Shown piece after piece: positions 16,992 through 25,701 of a stretch of DNA of 64,000 bases. Both the position numbers and the translations under genes were made by a program. The stretch spans positions 5,979,501-6,043,500 of the forward strand of contig NZ_LT629775.1 in NCBI RefSeq assembly GCF_900105395.1. Reading direction: 5' to 3'. The first letter of the stretch is position 1; each line of letters begins with the position of its first letter. Below the pieces are notes generated by a model that saw only the letters and a program-made list of their open reading frames with translations, had not been told where the DNA came from and did no database searches. The stretch is from Streptomyces sp. TLI_053 (GTDB lineage: Bacteria; Actinomycetota; Actinomycetes; Streptomycetales; Streptomycetaceae).

Positions 16992-18674
16992 ATGACGACC
17001 CAGCAGCCCCACCGCCGCCCCGGCGGCCGCCGTCGGCGCAGCCGCCGGGGCACGGTGCTCGGCGCCTCGGCGGTCGCCGCCGCCCTGGTCGCCGGCGGTG
17101 TCGTCGTCCTCGCCTCCTCGGCCAGTGCCGCCCCGCTCGGCGCCGTCTACACCCGCACCAGCGGCTGGGACTCCGGCTACACCGGCCAGTACCTGGTCAC
17201 CAACCCGGCGGACCGGGCGATCGAGGACTGGACGCTCACCTTCGACCTGCCCGCCGGCGCGAGGATCGACTCGCTCTGGAACGCCACCTTCACCGCCGAG
17301 GGCGGGCACATCACCGTCCGGCCCGAGTCGTGGAGCAAGCGGCTGGAGCCCGGGCGGAGCGTCGTGGTCGGCTACGTCGCCCAGGGCGTCGGCGCGGCCC
17401 AGGCCGAGCCGGGCAACTGCCTGATCAACAAGACCTCCTGCAAGGCCGGGGACGGCACCGCGCCCACCCCGTCCGGCCGTCCGACCGGTACCGCGACAGC
17501 CACGGCCACGGCTTCCGCGTCGCCGTCCGCGTCCGTCCCGGTGACCGCGACGCCCTCCGCCCCGGTCACCGCCACCGGGACCGCCCGGCCCACCACCGGG
17601 GTGCCGAGCCCGACCGGCACCGGGACCGTCCGGCCGACCGCTCCGGTCACCCCGACCGCGACGGCCGGCACGACCGCCACCGCCGCGCCCACCACTGCCG
17701 CGCCCACCACTCCGGTGCCCACCGCCACCGCGACCGGCACCCCCACCCCGGCGGGCGGCGGCCGCTTCGCTCCGTACGTCGACACCTCGCTCTACCCGCC
17801 GTACGACCTGGTCGCCACCGCCAAGGCCACCGGGGTCAAGGACTTCACCCTGGCCTTCGTCGTCTCCGGCGGCGGCTGCACCCCCAAGTGGGGCGGTGTG
17901 ACCGAGCTCGCCGACGACGCGGTGGCGGCCCGGATCGGCGCCCTGCGGGCGATCGGCGGCGACGTCCGGGTCTCCTTCGGCGGCGCCAACGGCAGCGAGC
18001 TCGCCCTCGCCTGTTCCTCCGTCGCCGACCTGACCGCCGTGTACCAGCGGACCGTCGACGCCTTCGGCCTCACCCGGCTCGACTTCGACGTCGAGGGCGG
18101 CGCGATCGCCAACACCGCGGCCAACACCCGGCGCGCCCAGGCCGTCGCCCAGCTGCAGAAGAACGCCGCCGCCAGGGGCAAGGCCCTGGACGTCTCCTTC
18201 ACCCTTCCCGCGCTCCCCTCCGGACTGACCCAGGAGGGCGTCGACCTGGTCGCCGACGCCAAGCGCAACGGGGTGACGATCGGGGCGGTCAACATCATGG
18301 CGATGGACTACGGCGACGGGGTCGCCCCCGACCCGCTGGGCCGGATGGGCACCTACGCCATCGCCGCGGCCACCGCCACCCAGGCCCAGGTGAAGAGCGT
18401 GCTCGGCCTGGACGACGCGGCCGCGTGGCGCCGGGTCGCGGTCACGCCGATGATCGGCGTCAACGACGTGGCCAGCGAGGTCTTCACCGTCGCCGACGCC
18501 AAGCAGCTCGCCCAGTTCGCCGCGAGCAAGCACCTGGCCTGGCTGGCTATGTGGTCCGGCACCCGCGACAAGGCCTGCGAGGGCGGGGCCAAGGCGTACG
18601 CGGACGCGAGCTGCAGCTCGATCGTCCAGCAGCCGCTGGACTTCACCCGGGCCCTCGGCGCCTACACCGGCTGA
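16992..18674 (+). CDS. Secreted GH18 enzyme with CBM2-type module
   Basis: The protein has 560 residues. A basic N-terminus and hydrophobic signal peptide end at SASA-APLG. A family 2 carbohydrate-binding module follows (SGWDSGYTGQYLVTNP, IEDWTLTFDLP, PESWSKRL), then a ~100-residue Thr/Pro/Ala linker. The catalytic GH18 barrel carries LTRLDFDVEGG, giving the DxDxE signature with the catalytic Glu. FAPYVDTSLYPPYDL at the barrel start is typical of the chitinase group related to actinobacterial ChiD-like enzymes. It probably cleaves chitin or chito-oligomers outside the cell. No dre- or chitinase-box motif is apparent upstream, unlike the second chitinase at 52111. Confidence 0.85.
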   Translation: MTTQQPHRRPGGRRRRSRRGTVLGASAVAAALVAGGVVVLASSASAAPLGAVYTRTSGWDSGYTGQYLVTNPADRAIEDWTLTFDLPAGARIDSLWNATFTAEGGHITVRPESWSKRLEPGRSVVVGYVAQGVGAAQAEPGNCLINKTSCKAGDGTAPTPSGRPTGTATATATASASPSASVPVTATPSAPVTATGTARPTTGVPSPTGTGTVRPTAPVTPTATAGTTATAAPTTAAPTTPVPTATATGTPTPAGGGRFAPYVDTSLYPPYDLVATAKATGVKDFTLAFVVSGGGCTPKWGGVTELADDAVAARIGALRAIGGDVRVSFGGANGSELALACSSVADLTAVYQRTVDAFGLTRLDFDVEGGAIANTAANTRRAQAVAQLQKNAAARGKALDVSFTLPALPSGLTQEGVDLVADAKRNGVTIGAVNIMAMDYGDGVAPDPLGRMGTYAIAAATATQAQVKSVLGLDDAAAWRRVAVTPMIGVNDVASEVFTVADAKQLAQFAASKHLAWLAMWSGTRDKACEGGAKAYADASCSSIVQQPLDFTRALGAYTG

Positions 18675-18916
18675 CCGGCCCGCCGGGCCCGTGACGGGCC
18701 CGGCGCAGACCGGCTCCCGGGCCCGCCGACCTCGTGCGGCACCCGGCGGACCCGTCCGCCGCACCGACTCCGGCCGTCCGTGCCCCGACCGCAACGGGGC
18801 ACGGCCGGCCGGCTCCAATTCCCCGGCGGCCACTCTCCGTCACGAAGATCGATCCGGCCCGTCCGCCGGGCATCCGGTATCGTCGCTGGTTGGCCGATCG
18901 GCGGACGGAGCGAGAA

Positions 18917-20317
18917 GTGACAGCGGTGCAAGACGAGCGCGGCGCGGTGGACACCCCACCCGACCTGACGCCCGCCCCCCTGTCGGACCGGCTGCGCACG
19001 GCCCTCGGAGCGCCCGTCCGCGCCCTGCGCGAAGCCCCGCGCCGTCCGCTGCTGATCGTCTCCGTGCTCGCGCTGGTCTCGCTGCTCGGCTACGCGGTGG
19101 TGCGGCACTTCGCGCACACCTCGATGGTCGACATGATCGTCTACCGGGCCGAGGGTGCCGCCGTCGTCAACGGCGGCGACCTCTACGGCCTGCGCGTCAC
19201 CCAGTGGAACCTGCCCGCCACCTACCCGCCGTTCGCCGCGATGCTGTTCGTGCCGACGACCTGGTTCCCGGTGCCGTTCCTGCGGGTCGCGATCACGCTC
19301 TGCAACATCGGGCTGCTCGCACTGTTCGCCCACCTGTCGTTCAAGCTGGTCGGCTGGCCGCGCCGGGACCTCCGCGCGATCGCCGTGATCCTGGTCGCCG
19401 GCGTCGGCGTCTGGCTGGAACCCGTCTACACCACGCTGCGCTACGGCCAGATCAACCTCGCCCTGGGCTGCCTCGTCCTCTGGGACCTCACCCGGCCCGA
19501 CGGGAAGCGCGGCAAGGGCATCGCGATCGGCATCGCCGCCGGCATCAAGCTCACCCCCGGCCTGTTCGCGGTCTACCTGCTGCTCACCGGCCGGATCCGG
19601 GCCGCGTTCGTGGCCGGCGCGACCTTCCTCGGCACCTTCCTGCTCGGCGCGCTCGTCCTGCCCGACGCCACCTGGGGCTTCTGGACCAAGTACCTCTACG
19701 ACTCCTCACGGGTCGGCAAGACCGAGATCGTCGACAACCAGGCGCTCAGCGGGGCCGTCGCCCGGCTGCTGCACACCTCCGCACCGGGCTTCACCGGCAC
19801 CCTGGCGGCCGTCGCCGTCGCGGTGGCCGGCCTCGGCGTCGCCGCCTGGGCCGCCCGCAGCTCGCGCCGGCTGGCGCGCTCCGAGGCCTGGGGCGTCTGC
19901 TGCGCCGCCGTCACCGCCGTCCTGATCTCGCCGATCAGCTGGACCCACCACTGGGTCTGGTGCGTGCCCGTACTGGTGCTGCTCGCGAGCGAGGCGGCGG
20001 TCGAACGGGCCCGCCCGGCCGCCGTCCGCAAGCTGCGCTGGCGGCTCGCCTTCGGGGCCACGCTGATCGCCTTCCTGTCGTTCGCGATGTGGCTCGCCAA
20101 GCCGAAGGGCGCGCTGGTGCTGGAGCTGTCGCCGCTCCACCAGATCCCGACCTCGGTGTACCCGCTCGTCGGGATCTGCTTCCTGCTGGCCGCCGCGCTA
20201 CGCGTACGGGCCCGGCGCCGGGCGGCCGGAGCGGCGCCGACCGCGCTGCCCGGTCAGCGGGACGGCGGTTCGTCGGAGTCCGCGCGCGAGCGTCAGCAGG
20301 CCCCCGCGGCCCGCTGA
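18917..20317 (+). CDS. GT87-type polyprenol-mannose mannosyltransferase
   Basis: This 466-residue polytopic membrane protein starts at GTG 18917, six bases after GGAG. It belongs to the alpha-1,2-mannosyltransferase (DUF2029/GT87) group. Visible features are an early Asp-containing loop MVDMIVYRAEGAAVVNGGDLYG, TYPPFAAMLF, and alternating hydrophobic helices with GQINLALGCLVLWDL. Such enzymes use polyprenyl-phosphate mannose outside the membrane to build phosphatidylinositol mannosides or glycolipids. The acceptor is unknown. A basic, Arg/Ala-rich tail ends it. Confidence 0.8.
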   Translation: MTAVQDERGAVDTPPDLTPAPLSDRLRTALGAPVRALREAPRRPLLIVSVLALVSLLGYAVVRHFAHTSMVDMIVYRAEGAAVVNGGDLYGLRVTQWNLPATYPPFAAMLFVPTTWFPVPFLRVAITLCNIGLLALFAHLSFKLVGWPRRDLRAIAVILVAGVGVWLEPVYTTLRYGQINLALGCLVLWDLTRPDGKRGKGIAIGIAAGIKLTPGLFAVYLLLTGRIRAAFVAGATFLGTFLLGALVLPDATWGFWTKYLYDSSRVGKTEIVDNQALSGAVARLLHTSAPGFTGTLAAVAVAVAGLGVAAWAARSSRRLARSEAWGVCCAAVTAVLISPISWTHHWVWCVPVLVLLASEAAVERARPAAVRKLRWRLAFGATLIAFLSFAMWLAKPKGALVLELSPLHQIPTSVYPLVGICFLLAAALRVRARRRAAGAAPTALPGQRDGGSSESARERQQAPAAR

Positions 20318-20339
20318 CTCGGCCCGCGCGCCGGGGCGG

Positions 20340-20402
20340 CCCGGGCGTGTGGCGGGAAGGCCCGGGCGTGTGGCGGGAAGGCCCGGGCGTGCGGTGGGAA
20401 GG
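20340..20402. repeat. Three tandem 21-bp units
   Basis: Units at 20340 and 20361 are identical (starting CCCGGGCGTGTGGCGGGAAG). The third at 20382 differs at two places. A run of CCGGT repeats follows. It lies 22 bases behind the mannosyltransferase stop. Confidence 0.85.
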
Positions 20403-20457
20403 CCCCGCCGGTCCGGCCGGTCCGGCCGGTCCGCTCGCGGGACCGGGACGCGACGCC

Positions 20458-20874
20458 TCACGCGAGCAGCTCGGCCAGCGAACCGTCCATGTCCAGCGCG
20501 GCCAGCTCGCTGCCCGGCGGCACCAGCCGGTGCGCCCGCTCCAGCCACGCGGCCACCACCGGCAGCGGCGCCTCCAGCAGCGCGTCCCCGGCCGGGGAGC
20601 TCAGGGCCAGACAGAGCACGCTGCGCCGTCCCGACCTGGTCGGCCAGATCCGCACGTCGCCCTGGCCGCAGGGCCGGAAGGTGCCCTCCACCAGCAGCTC
20701 GCGGGCGAACACCCAGGTCACCGGCGAGCCGGTGTCCAGGTGGAAGGTGATGTGCACGGCGTACGGGTCGTGGCTGCCGTAGGACAGCCGGGCGGGGACG
20801 GGGACGCTGTGCTCGGGGGAGAGCACCAGGTTGAGTTCCAGCTCGTGCTCGACCACGCTCGTCGGGCGCTCCAT
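20458..20874 (-). CDS. SsgA-family sporulation/cell-division regulator 2
   Basis: This 138-residue protein starts at ATG 20874. SALP hallmarks are YGSHDPYAVHITFHLD, WVFARELLVEGTFRPCGQGDVRIWP, CLALSSPAGDALLEAP and a C-terminal LDMDGSLAELLA. It is closer in length and motifs to the SsgB-like end of the family than SsgA-like protein 1. It should act in septum-site control or wall remodelling during sporulation. It shares an upstream element with SsgA-like gene 1. Confidence 0.85.
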   Translation of the reverse strand: MERPTSVVEHELELNLVLSPEHSVPVPARLSYGSHDPYAVHITFHLDTGSPVTWVFARELLVEGTFRPCGQGDVRIWPTRSGRRSVLCLALSSPAGDALLEAPLPVVAAWLERAHRLVPPGSELAALDMDGSLAELLA

Positions 20875-21376
20875 GATCGGGTTCCTCTCTGCCTGCGGGT
20901 CGTGCCCGGTTGTCGGGCCCTGTTACCTGGGAGAGCGCGGCCCGGGAGCGCTCTTACACGGGTTTCCGGAATTTCTTCGGACCCCGGATCCCGCGCGGGG
21001 GCGTGGGCGGACGCCGGGGCGGAGCCGGGGTGGACGCGAGGTGGACGCGTGGGTGCAACCCCCTCGGGGGGCTCCGCGGCCGGTCCGTTGTCGGGGGTAC
21101 ACGGAGTGGTGAATGGGGAAGGGCGGGCGCGTGGTCGGACATGTGCGCCGTCTTCCTTACCGTGGGCGGCCCCGAACTGTCCCCCGAACGGGCAACTTCG
21201 CATCGCGCCCCCGCCGAGGTACTACGCTTTGTGACTGCCCGGCGACTGTCCGCCTCCTCGGCGGTACCCCCCCTCGCGCGCGCCGACGGCGGAGCCACCC
21301 GGGTCGCCCGTGCCACCGTCGCGCACACCCCGCTCGCCGGGCGAGCCGCATCGGCCCTGCCAGGAAAGAGACCCCC
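20875..21376. other. Divergent intergenic region, SsgA-like 2/RDD protein
   Basis: These 502 bases have no supported gene. The part next to the SsgA-like gene holds the shared element (20954-20975). The part next to the RDD gene has a relatively A+T-rich spot near 21205-21240 (GTACTACGCTTTGTGAC) that may be its promoter. The middle is G+C-rich without clear structure. Confidence 0.4.
20954..20975 (-). promoter_or_regulatory. Element shared with the first SsgA-like gene
   Basis: Forward-strand TTACACGGGTTTCCGGAATT begins 80 bases before the ATG. It matches the element at 8061-8083 in nearly every position, while the sequences around both are unrelated. Confidence 0.5.
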
Positions 21377-22951
21377 ATGACGGACCGGCCCCACGCCGGC
21401 GGCAGTACGGAGACGGCGGCCGGCCCGGCGCCGGGCTACTACCCCGACCCGTCCGTTCCCGGTTTCGTCCGCTACTGGGGCGGCTCGGCCTGGGTGCCCG
21501 GTACCAGCAGGGCGGCCCCGGCCGAGGGCGAGGTGCTGCAACCGCCCCGCTACGCGACCCGCCGCCCCGCCGCGGCGGGTGCCGGCGCCGGGGCCCGGTA
21601 CGTGCCGCCGCCGGTGGTCGCGGAGCCGGCGGTCGTGGAGCTGGCGGTCGTGGAGCCGGTGCAGATGCCGGTGCCGGAATCGGTGCCGGAACCCGAACCG
21701 GCGTCCGGCGGTGACACCGGGCCGGTGTACCTGGACCGGACGGCGGGCGGGGCGTCGTTCACCTTCACGGCCCCGGACAACGGCCCGGTGTTCCGGCGCG
21801 GTGGTGAGCCGGTGGTGACCGGTGCGACCGCGGGACCGGCGCCCGACCCCGCACCGGGGGTGCCGGCCCAATCGGCACCGGAGCCGGCCGGCTGGCAGGC
21901 GGACCCCCGGGCGCAGCGCGGCCTGATGGAGACGGGGAGCGCGCCGCGGTGGGTGTCCTGGGGGGTGCTCCCCGGGGCGGAGGAGCCGTCCGGCGCGGTG
22001 CCGGCCGGGGCCCCCGCCGTGGTCGAGGTGTCCGCACCGCTCTCCGGGTCGCCTTCCGCGGCGCCCTCGGGGCCGCTCTCGGGGCCGCTCTCCGAGGTGT
22101 CGTCGGGGTCGCCCGCCGGGGTGTCGTCCGTGGTGTCGTCCGGGGTCTCCTCCGCCCCGGCCCTGCCCGTCGGCCCGGGACCGGACGAGCCGCGTTCCGT
22201 TCCGGGGCCGAGGCTCTCGGTCCCGACGTCGTCCGTCGTGGCGGGGAGTCCGGCGCGGCCGGAACCCGAGCCGGACGCGGCGGTGGACGAGGCGGAGGCC
22301 GTCGAGCCGTCCCCGGCCGCCGCCGCGCCCGCCCGTCGGCAGGCTCCCGCCGCTCCTGCTGCCGTCGCCGCCGCTGTCGCCGCTGCCACGGTGCCTGCTC
22401 GGGTGCCGTCCCCTGCCCCGCGCCGCCGCGCCGGGACGGCGTCGGCGCTCCGCCCGGCCGGTCTCGGCCGACGGCTGCTCGCCCGGCTGGTCGACAGCGC
22501 CGTCCTGGCCGTGGTCGCCGTCGCCGCCGGTGTCCCGCTCGGCCGGTCCGTCGATGCCCACCTCCAGCGCAAGCTCGACCAGGCCCGGATGGCCAGCAGC
22601 CTCACCCGCCGTCAGACGCACGTCTGGCTGGTGGACGGCACGGTGCTCGGCAAGGTCGCCGTCCTGCTCGGCATCCTGCTCTTCGTCGGCCTGCTCTACG
22701 AGGCACTGCCGACCGCCCGTACCGGCCAGACCCTCGGCAAGCGGCTCGCCCGGATCCGGGTGGTCGCCACGGCCCGGGCGGGCTCGACCTCCGGTCCGGA
22801 CCGCCCCGGGCTCGGCCGTGCCCTGGTCCGCTGGCTGGTCGGGCAGGTGTCGGCGCTGCTGGTGATCGGCCTGCTCTGGCCGCTGTTCGACCGCCCGGAC
22901 CGGCGCGGCTGGCACGACCGGGCGGCGCGCACCCGGGTCGTCCGGCTCTGA
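21377..22951 (+). CDS. DUF2510-RDD membrane protein with long linker
   Basis: The protein has 524 residues. The N-terminus has the DUF2510 signature GYYPDPSVPGFVRYWGGSAWV, a short soluble domain often joined to actinobacterial membrane proteins. About 320 residues of Pro/Ala/Ser/Val-rich low-complexity sequence follow. The C-terminal RDD domain (GLGRRLLARLVDSAVLA, TGQTLGKRLARIRVV, GWHDRAARTRVV) has about three membrane helices. RDD proteins are mostly uncharacterised; some act as Na+/H+ antiporters. It is followed by a second RDD gene. Confidence 0.8.
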   Translation: MTDRPHAGGSTETAAGPAPGYYPDPSVPGFVRYWGGSAWVPGTSRAAPAEGEVLQPPRYATRRPAAAGAGAGARYVPPPVVAEPAVVELAVVEPVQMPVPESVPEPEPASGGDTGPVYLDRTAGGASFTFTAPDNGPVFRRGGEPVVTGATAGPAPDPAPGVPAQSAPEPAGWQADPRAQRGLMETGSAPRWVSWGVLPGAEEPSGAVPAGAPAVVEVSAPLSGSPSAAPSGPLSGPLSEVSSGSPAGVSSVVSSGVSSAPALPVGPGPDEPRSVPGPRLSVPTSSVVAGSPARPEPEPDAAVDEAEAVEPSPAAAAPARRQAPAAPAAVAAAVAAATVPARVPSPAPRRRAGTASALRPAGLGRRLLARLVDSAVLAVVAVAAGVPLGRSVDAHLQRKLDQARMASSLTRRQTHVWLVDGTVLGKVAVLLGILLFVGLLYEALPTARTGQTLGKRLARIRVVATARAGSTSGPDRPGLGRALVRWLVGQVSALLVIGLLWPLFDRPDRRGWHDRAARTRVVRL

Positions 22952-23091
22952 GCCCGGCCCGGCCCGGCTCTGTCCGGCTGGCCCGGCCCGGCCGTCGGGT
23001 CCGGCCCGGCCGTCCTCCGCTCCGGGGCCTTGATCGACAAAACGGACTGAATATCCCAAATTCACAGAATGCGTGATGTTCTACTCGGGGA

Positions 23092-23805
23092 ATGAGTACC
23101 TACGACCCCTCAGGCCCCGAGCCGGAGGGGGGCGGCAAGCCCTCCTTCGGCAAGCAGCCCCCGCAGCAGGGCGGCGGCACGCCGGAAGGTACGCCGTCGG
23201 ACCCGTACGGCACCCCGCCACCCCCCGGCGGCCCCGGAGCCGGCGGCCCCGGCGCGTACGGCGGCACCTACGGCGGAGCCCCCGGCGGCCAGGGCCCCTA
23301 CGGCCAGTCGCCCTACGACCGGCCGCCGCCCGGCCAGGGCCCCGCCGGATACGGCACGCCCGGCGGCGGCCCCGTCCCCGGAATGCCCCCGCTCGGCACC
23401 TGGCCCAACCGGATCGTCGCCCGGCTGATCGACTACCTGCTGGTCCAGGCCGTCGCCGTGCTCCTGGTCCTGCCCTTCGCCAGCCTGGCCGACCGCTCCG
23501 GTTCGGCCGGATCGTTCTGGCTCGCCTGCGGGCTCTGGCTCGTCTACGACGGAGTGATGCTCGGCCGGGACGGTCAGACCCTCGGCAAGAAGGCCATGAA
23601 GGTCCGGGTCGCCATGCTGGTCGACGGCAACACCCCGACCCAGTCGGCCGCCTGGACCAGGGCGGCGGTCTTCGTGCTTCCCGCCGTGATCTGCTGCGCC
23701 GTCCTCTGGTGGCTGATCGACGGCCTGTTCGGCGTGTTCGACAAGCCGTACCGGCAGTGCATCCACGACAAGGCCGCGAAGACCGTCGTGGTCTCCACGG
23801 CCTGA
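23092..23805 (+). CDS. RDD-family membrane protein
   Basis: The protein has 237 residues. A Gly/Pro/Tyr-rich cytoplasmic N-terminus (~100 residues, repeats of PYG and GGPG type) precedes the RDD domain: GTWPNRIVARLIDYLLVQAVA, DGQTLGKKAMKVRV and IHDKAAKTVVV. Three or four helices are expected. Function unknown. It is a likely paralogue of the preceding gene, with which it shares the RDD core but not the N-terminus. The 140-base gap before it holds an A+T-rich stretch (23035-23075) that can serve as its own promoter. Confidence 0.85.
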   Translation: MSTYDPSGPEPEGGGKPSFGKQPPQQGGGTPEGTPSDPYGTPPPPGGPGAGGPGAYGGTYGGAPGGQGPYGQSPYDRPPPGQGPAGYGTPGGGPVPGMPPLGTWPNRIVARLIDYLLVQAVAVLLVLPFASLADRSGSAGSFWLACGLWLVYDGVMLGRDGQTLGKKAMKVRVAMLVDGNTPTQSAAWTRAAVFVLPAVICCAVLWWLIDGLFGVFDKPYRQCIHDKAAKTVVVSTA

Positions 23806-23849
23806 ATCCGCTCGGGCCCGCCCACCCCTGCCGGGGTCCGGGTGGCCTC

Positions 23850-24077
23850 CTACTCGTGCCCGCCGACCGGCGTGCGGTGCTCCGCGCGCCGGTCGGCCGC
23901 GTGCGGGGCCGGTGCCGCGAGCACCGCCACCAAGGTGCCGAGCGCGAGTGCGAAGAGCACCACCGCGGCGACCCCCGGCACGCCCGAGACGCCGGTGGCG
24001 GCCAGCAGGGCGACCGTGGCGGCGACCACGGTGAAGACACCGAGAGCGAACTGCGCGGTGGTCGGGCGGTGCGACAT
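23850..24077 (-). CDS. Small two-helix membrane protein
   Basis: This 75-residue protein starts at ATG 24077. Two hydrophobic segments (FALGVFTVVAATVALLAATG and VAAVVLFALALGTLVAVLAA) are followed by a polar, His/Arg-rich tail. It is a typical uncharacterised small integral membrane protein of streptomycetes. It converges on the RDD gene and lies divergent from the endonuclease V gene. Confidence 0.6.
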   Translation of the reverse strand: MSHRPTTAQFALGVFTVVAATVALLAATGVSGVPGVAAVVLFALALGTLVAVLAAPAPHAADRRAEHRTPVGGHE

Positions 24078-24350
24078 GGCGGAGTCCTTCGCGCGTCGGG
24101 GGGAACGAGCGGCCGCTGCCGGGGCGGACACCGGCCACCCCGGTGCCGCCCGGGCCGCGGCGGGGAACCGTGCGGGGGAAGGGCGTTCGGCGCGTTCCGG
24201 CGGTCGTCCGCGGCATTCCGTCCAGGCTAGCCCGGCGCGCCCGGGGCACGGGGGGCGCACGGGCTCACGGAACCGCCCCCGAGTCCGTCCGCCCCGCTCG
24301 GTACCGTGGGCCCGACCGAACCACCGCACCACGCACCAGGGGGAACCGCC

Positions 24351-25124
24351 GTGCCCATCCCGGCCGACTGGCCCACCACCGAGGCCGAGGCGCTCGCCGA
24401 ACAGGAACGCCTGCGCCCGCTCGTCGAGCCGACCGGGGCGATCGGCGCCGCAGCGGCCGCCTTCGCGCCGGACTCCTCCGCCCCGGGCTCCTCCGCTCGT
24501 TCAGGTGACGAGCGGCTGATCGCCGGCGTCGACGTCGCCTACGACGACGAACGGGACCTCGTCGTCGCGGCTGCCGTGGTGCTCGACCGCGCCGGCCTCG
24601 CCGTCGTCGACGAAGCCACCGCCACCGGTCGCATCGCCTTCCCCTACGTCCCCGGCCTGCTCGCCTTCCGCGAGATCCCCGCCGTGCTCGACGCCCTCGA
24701 CGCCCTCACCCACCGCCCCGGCACCGTCGTCTGCGACGGCTACGGCCTCGCCCACCCCCGCCGCCTCGGCCTCGCCAGCCACCTCGGCGTCCTCACCGGC
24801 CTGCGCACCCTCGGTGTCGCCAAGACCCCGTTCACCTTCGACCACCGGCCCCCCGGCCCCGACCGCGGCGACCGGACCCCGCTCACCGACCCGGCCACCG
24901 GAGAAGAGGTCGGCAGCGCCGTCCGCACCCGGGCCGGCGTCAAACCCGTCTTCGTCTCCGTCGGGCACCGCATCGGCCTCACCGAAGCCGTCGAGACCAC
25001 CCTCGCCCTCACCCCCCGCTACCGCCTCCCCGAAACCACCCGGCACGCCGACTCGCTCTGCCGCCGCGCCCTTGCCGCCCTCACTGCCACCGGAACCACC
25101 GGCCCCGCGCCGGAGGTGAACTGA
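24351..25124 (+). CDS. nfi: Endonuclease V
   Basis: This 257-residue protein starts at GTG behind AGGGGGAA. The fold is shown by GVDVAYDDE (first metal Asp), AFREIPAVL (Glu), VVCDGYGLAHPRRLGLASHLG (second Asp and His) and VSVGHRIGL. The enzyme nicks DNA or RNA one base past deaminated adenine (inosine). A short Ala/Ser-rich insertion (residues ~35-50) is unusual but lies outside the active site. A type VII cargo module begins ~95 bases later and has no evident link to it. Confidence 0.9.
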   Translation: MPIPADWPTTEAEALAEQERLRPLVEPTGAIGAAAAAFAPDSSAPGSSARSGDERLIAGVDVAYDDERDLVVAAAVVLDRAGLAVVDEATATGRIAFPYVPGLLAFREIPAVLDALDALTHRPGTVVCDGYGLAHPRRLGLASHLGVLTGLRTLGVAKTPFTFDHRPPGPDRGDRTPLTDPATGEEVGSAVRTRAGVKPVFVSVGHRIGLTEAVETTLALTPRYRLPETTRHADSLCRRALAALTATGTTGPAPEVN

Positions 25125-25218
25125 CGGCATGCCAGGCGCCAGGATCGTGTGTTAGACATAACCGATTCACCAGAACCGTGAACGACACACCGGCCGGACG
25201 CACGGGGGAGGCGCCGCA

Positions 25219-25701
25219 GTGGCAACGGGGAACGGAACGGGGAAGGGGAACGGAACGGGGAGCGGGGCGGGACCGACCGGCGGGGCCGGACGCGGCTACC
25301 GGGTCGAGGTCGAACAACTGCGCGCCTTCGCCGCCCAGGTGCGGCTGCTGCTCGCCGAGTTCCAGCACCACGCGGACGGCACCGCCACCCACGGCCGCAG
25401 CGGCATCGGCCCCAAGGCCCTCGGCACCTTCGCCGAGGCCACCGACCTGCACGGCCGTTACCAGATCATGCGCGACGGCCTGCGCGACGCCCTCGACCAG
25501 CTCCAGGAGGCGATCGACGAGGCCCAGAAGAAGGCCGAACTCACCGCCACCAACTACGAGGAACAGGAACACCTCACCAGGACCGGGCTGAAACTCGGCG
25601 ACGACGGCTGGTCCGTCGCCAACCCCTCCGCCGCCAGCACCGCCGCCTACGCCCGGACCACCGCCCCGGCCCGGAACGACGACGGGAAGGGCGTCCGATG
25701 A
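25219..25701 (+). CDS. WXG100-like type VII secretion protein
   Basis: This 160-residue protein starts at GTG behind GGGGGAGG. After a Gly/Thr-rich leader of ~25 residues come two long helices (EVEQLRAFAAQVRLLLAEF and YQIMRDGLRDALDQLQEAIDEAQKKA), as in the ESX/WXG100 helical hairpin. YEEQE after the second helix fits the YxxxD/E export signal of type VII secretion. No true WxG turn is present, so it resembles an EspC-like or heterodimer partner subunit. It overlaps the next gene by four bases (ATGA), as expected for partners exported as a pair. Confidence 0.7.
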   Translation: MATGNGTGKGNGTGSGAGPTGGAGRGYRVEVEQLRAFAAQVRLLLAEFQHHADGTATHGRSGIGPKALGTFAEATDLHGRYQIMRDGLRDALDQLQEAIDEAQKKAELTATNYEEQEHLTRTGLKLGDDGWSVANPSAASTAAYARTTAPARNDDGKGVR

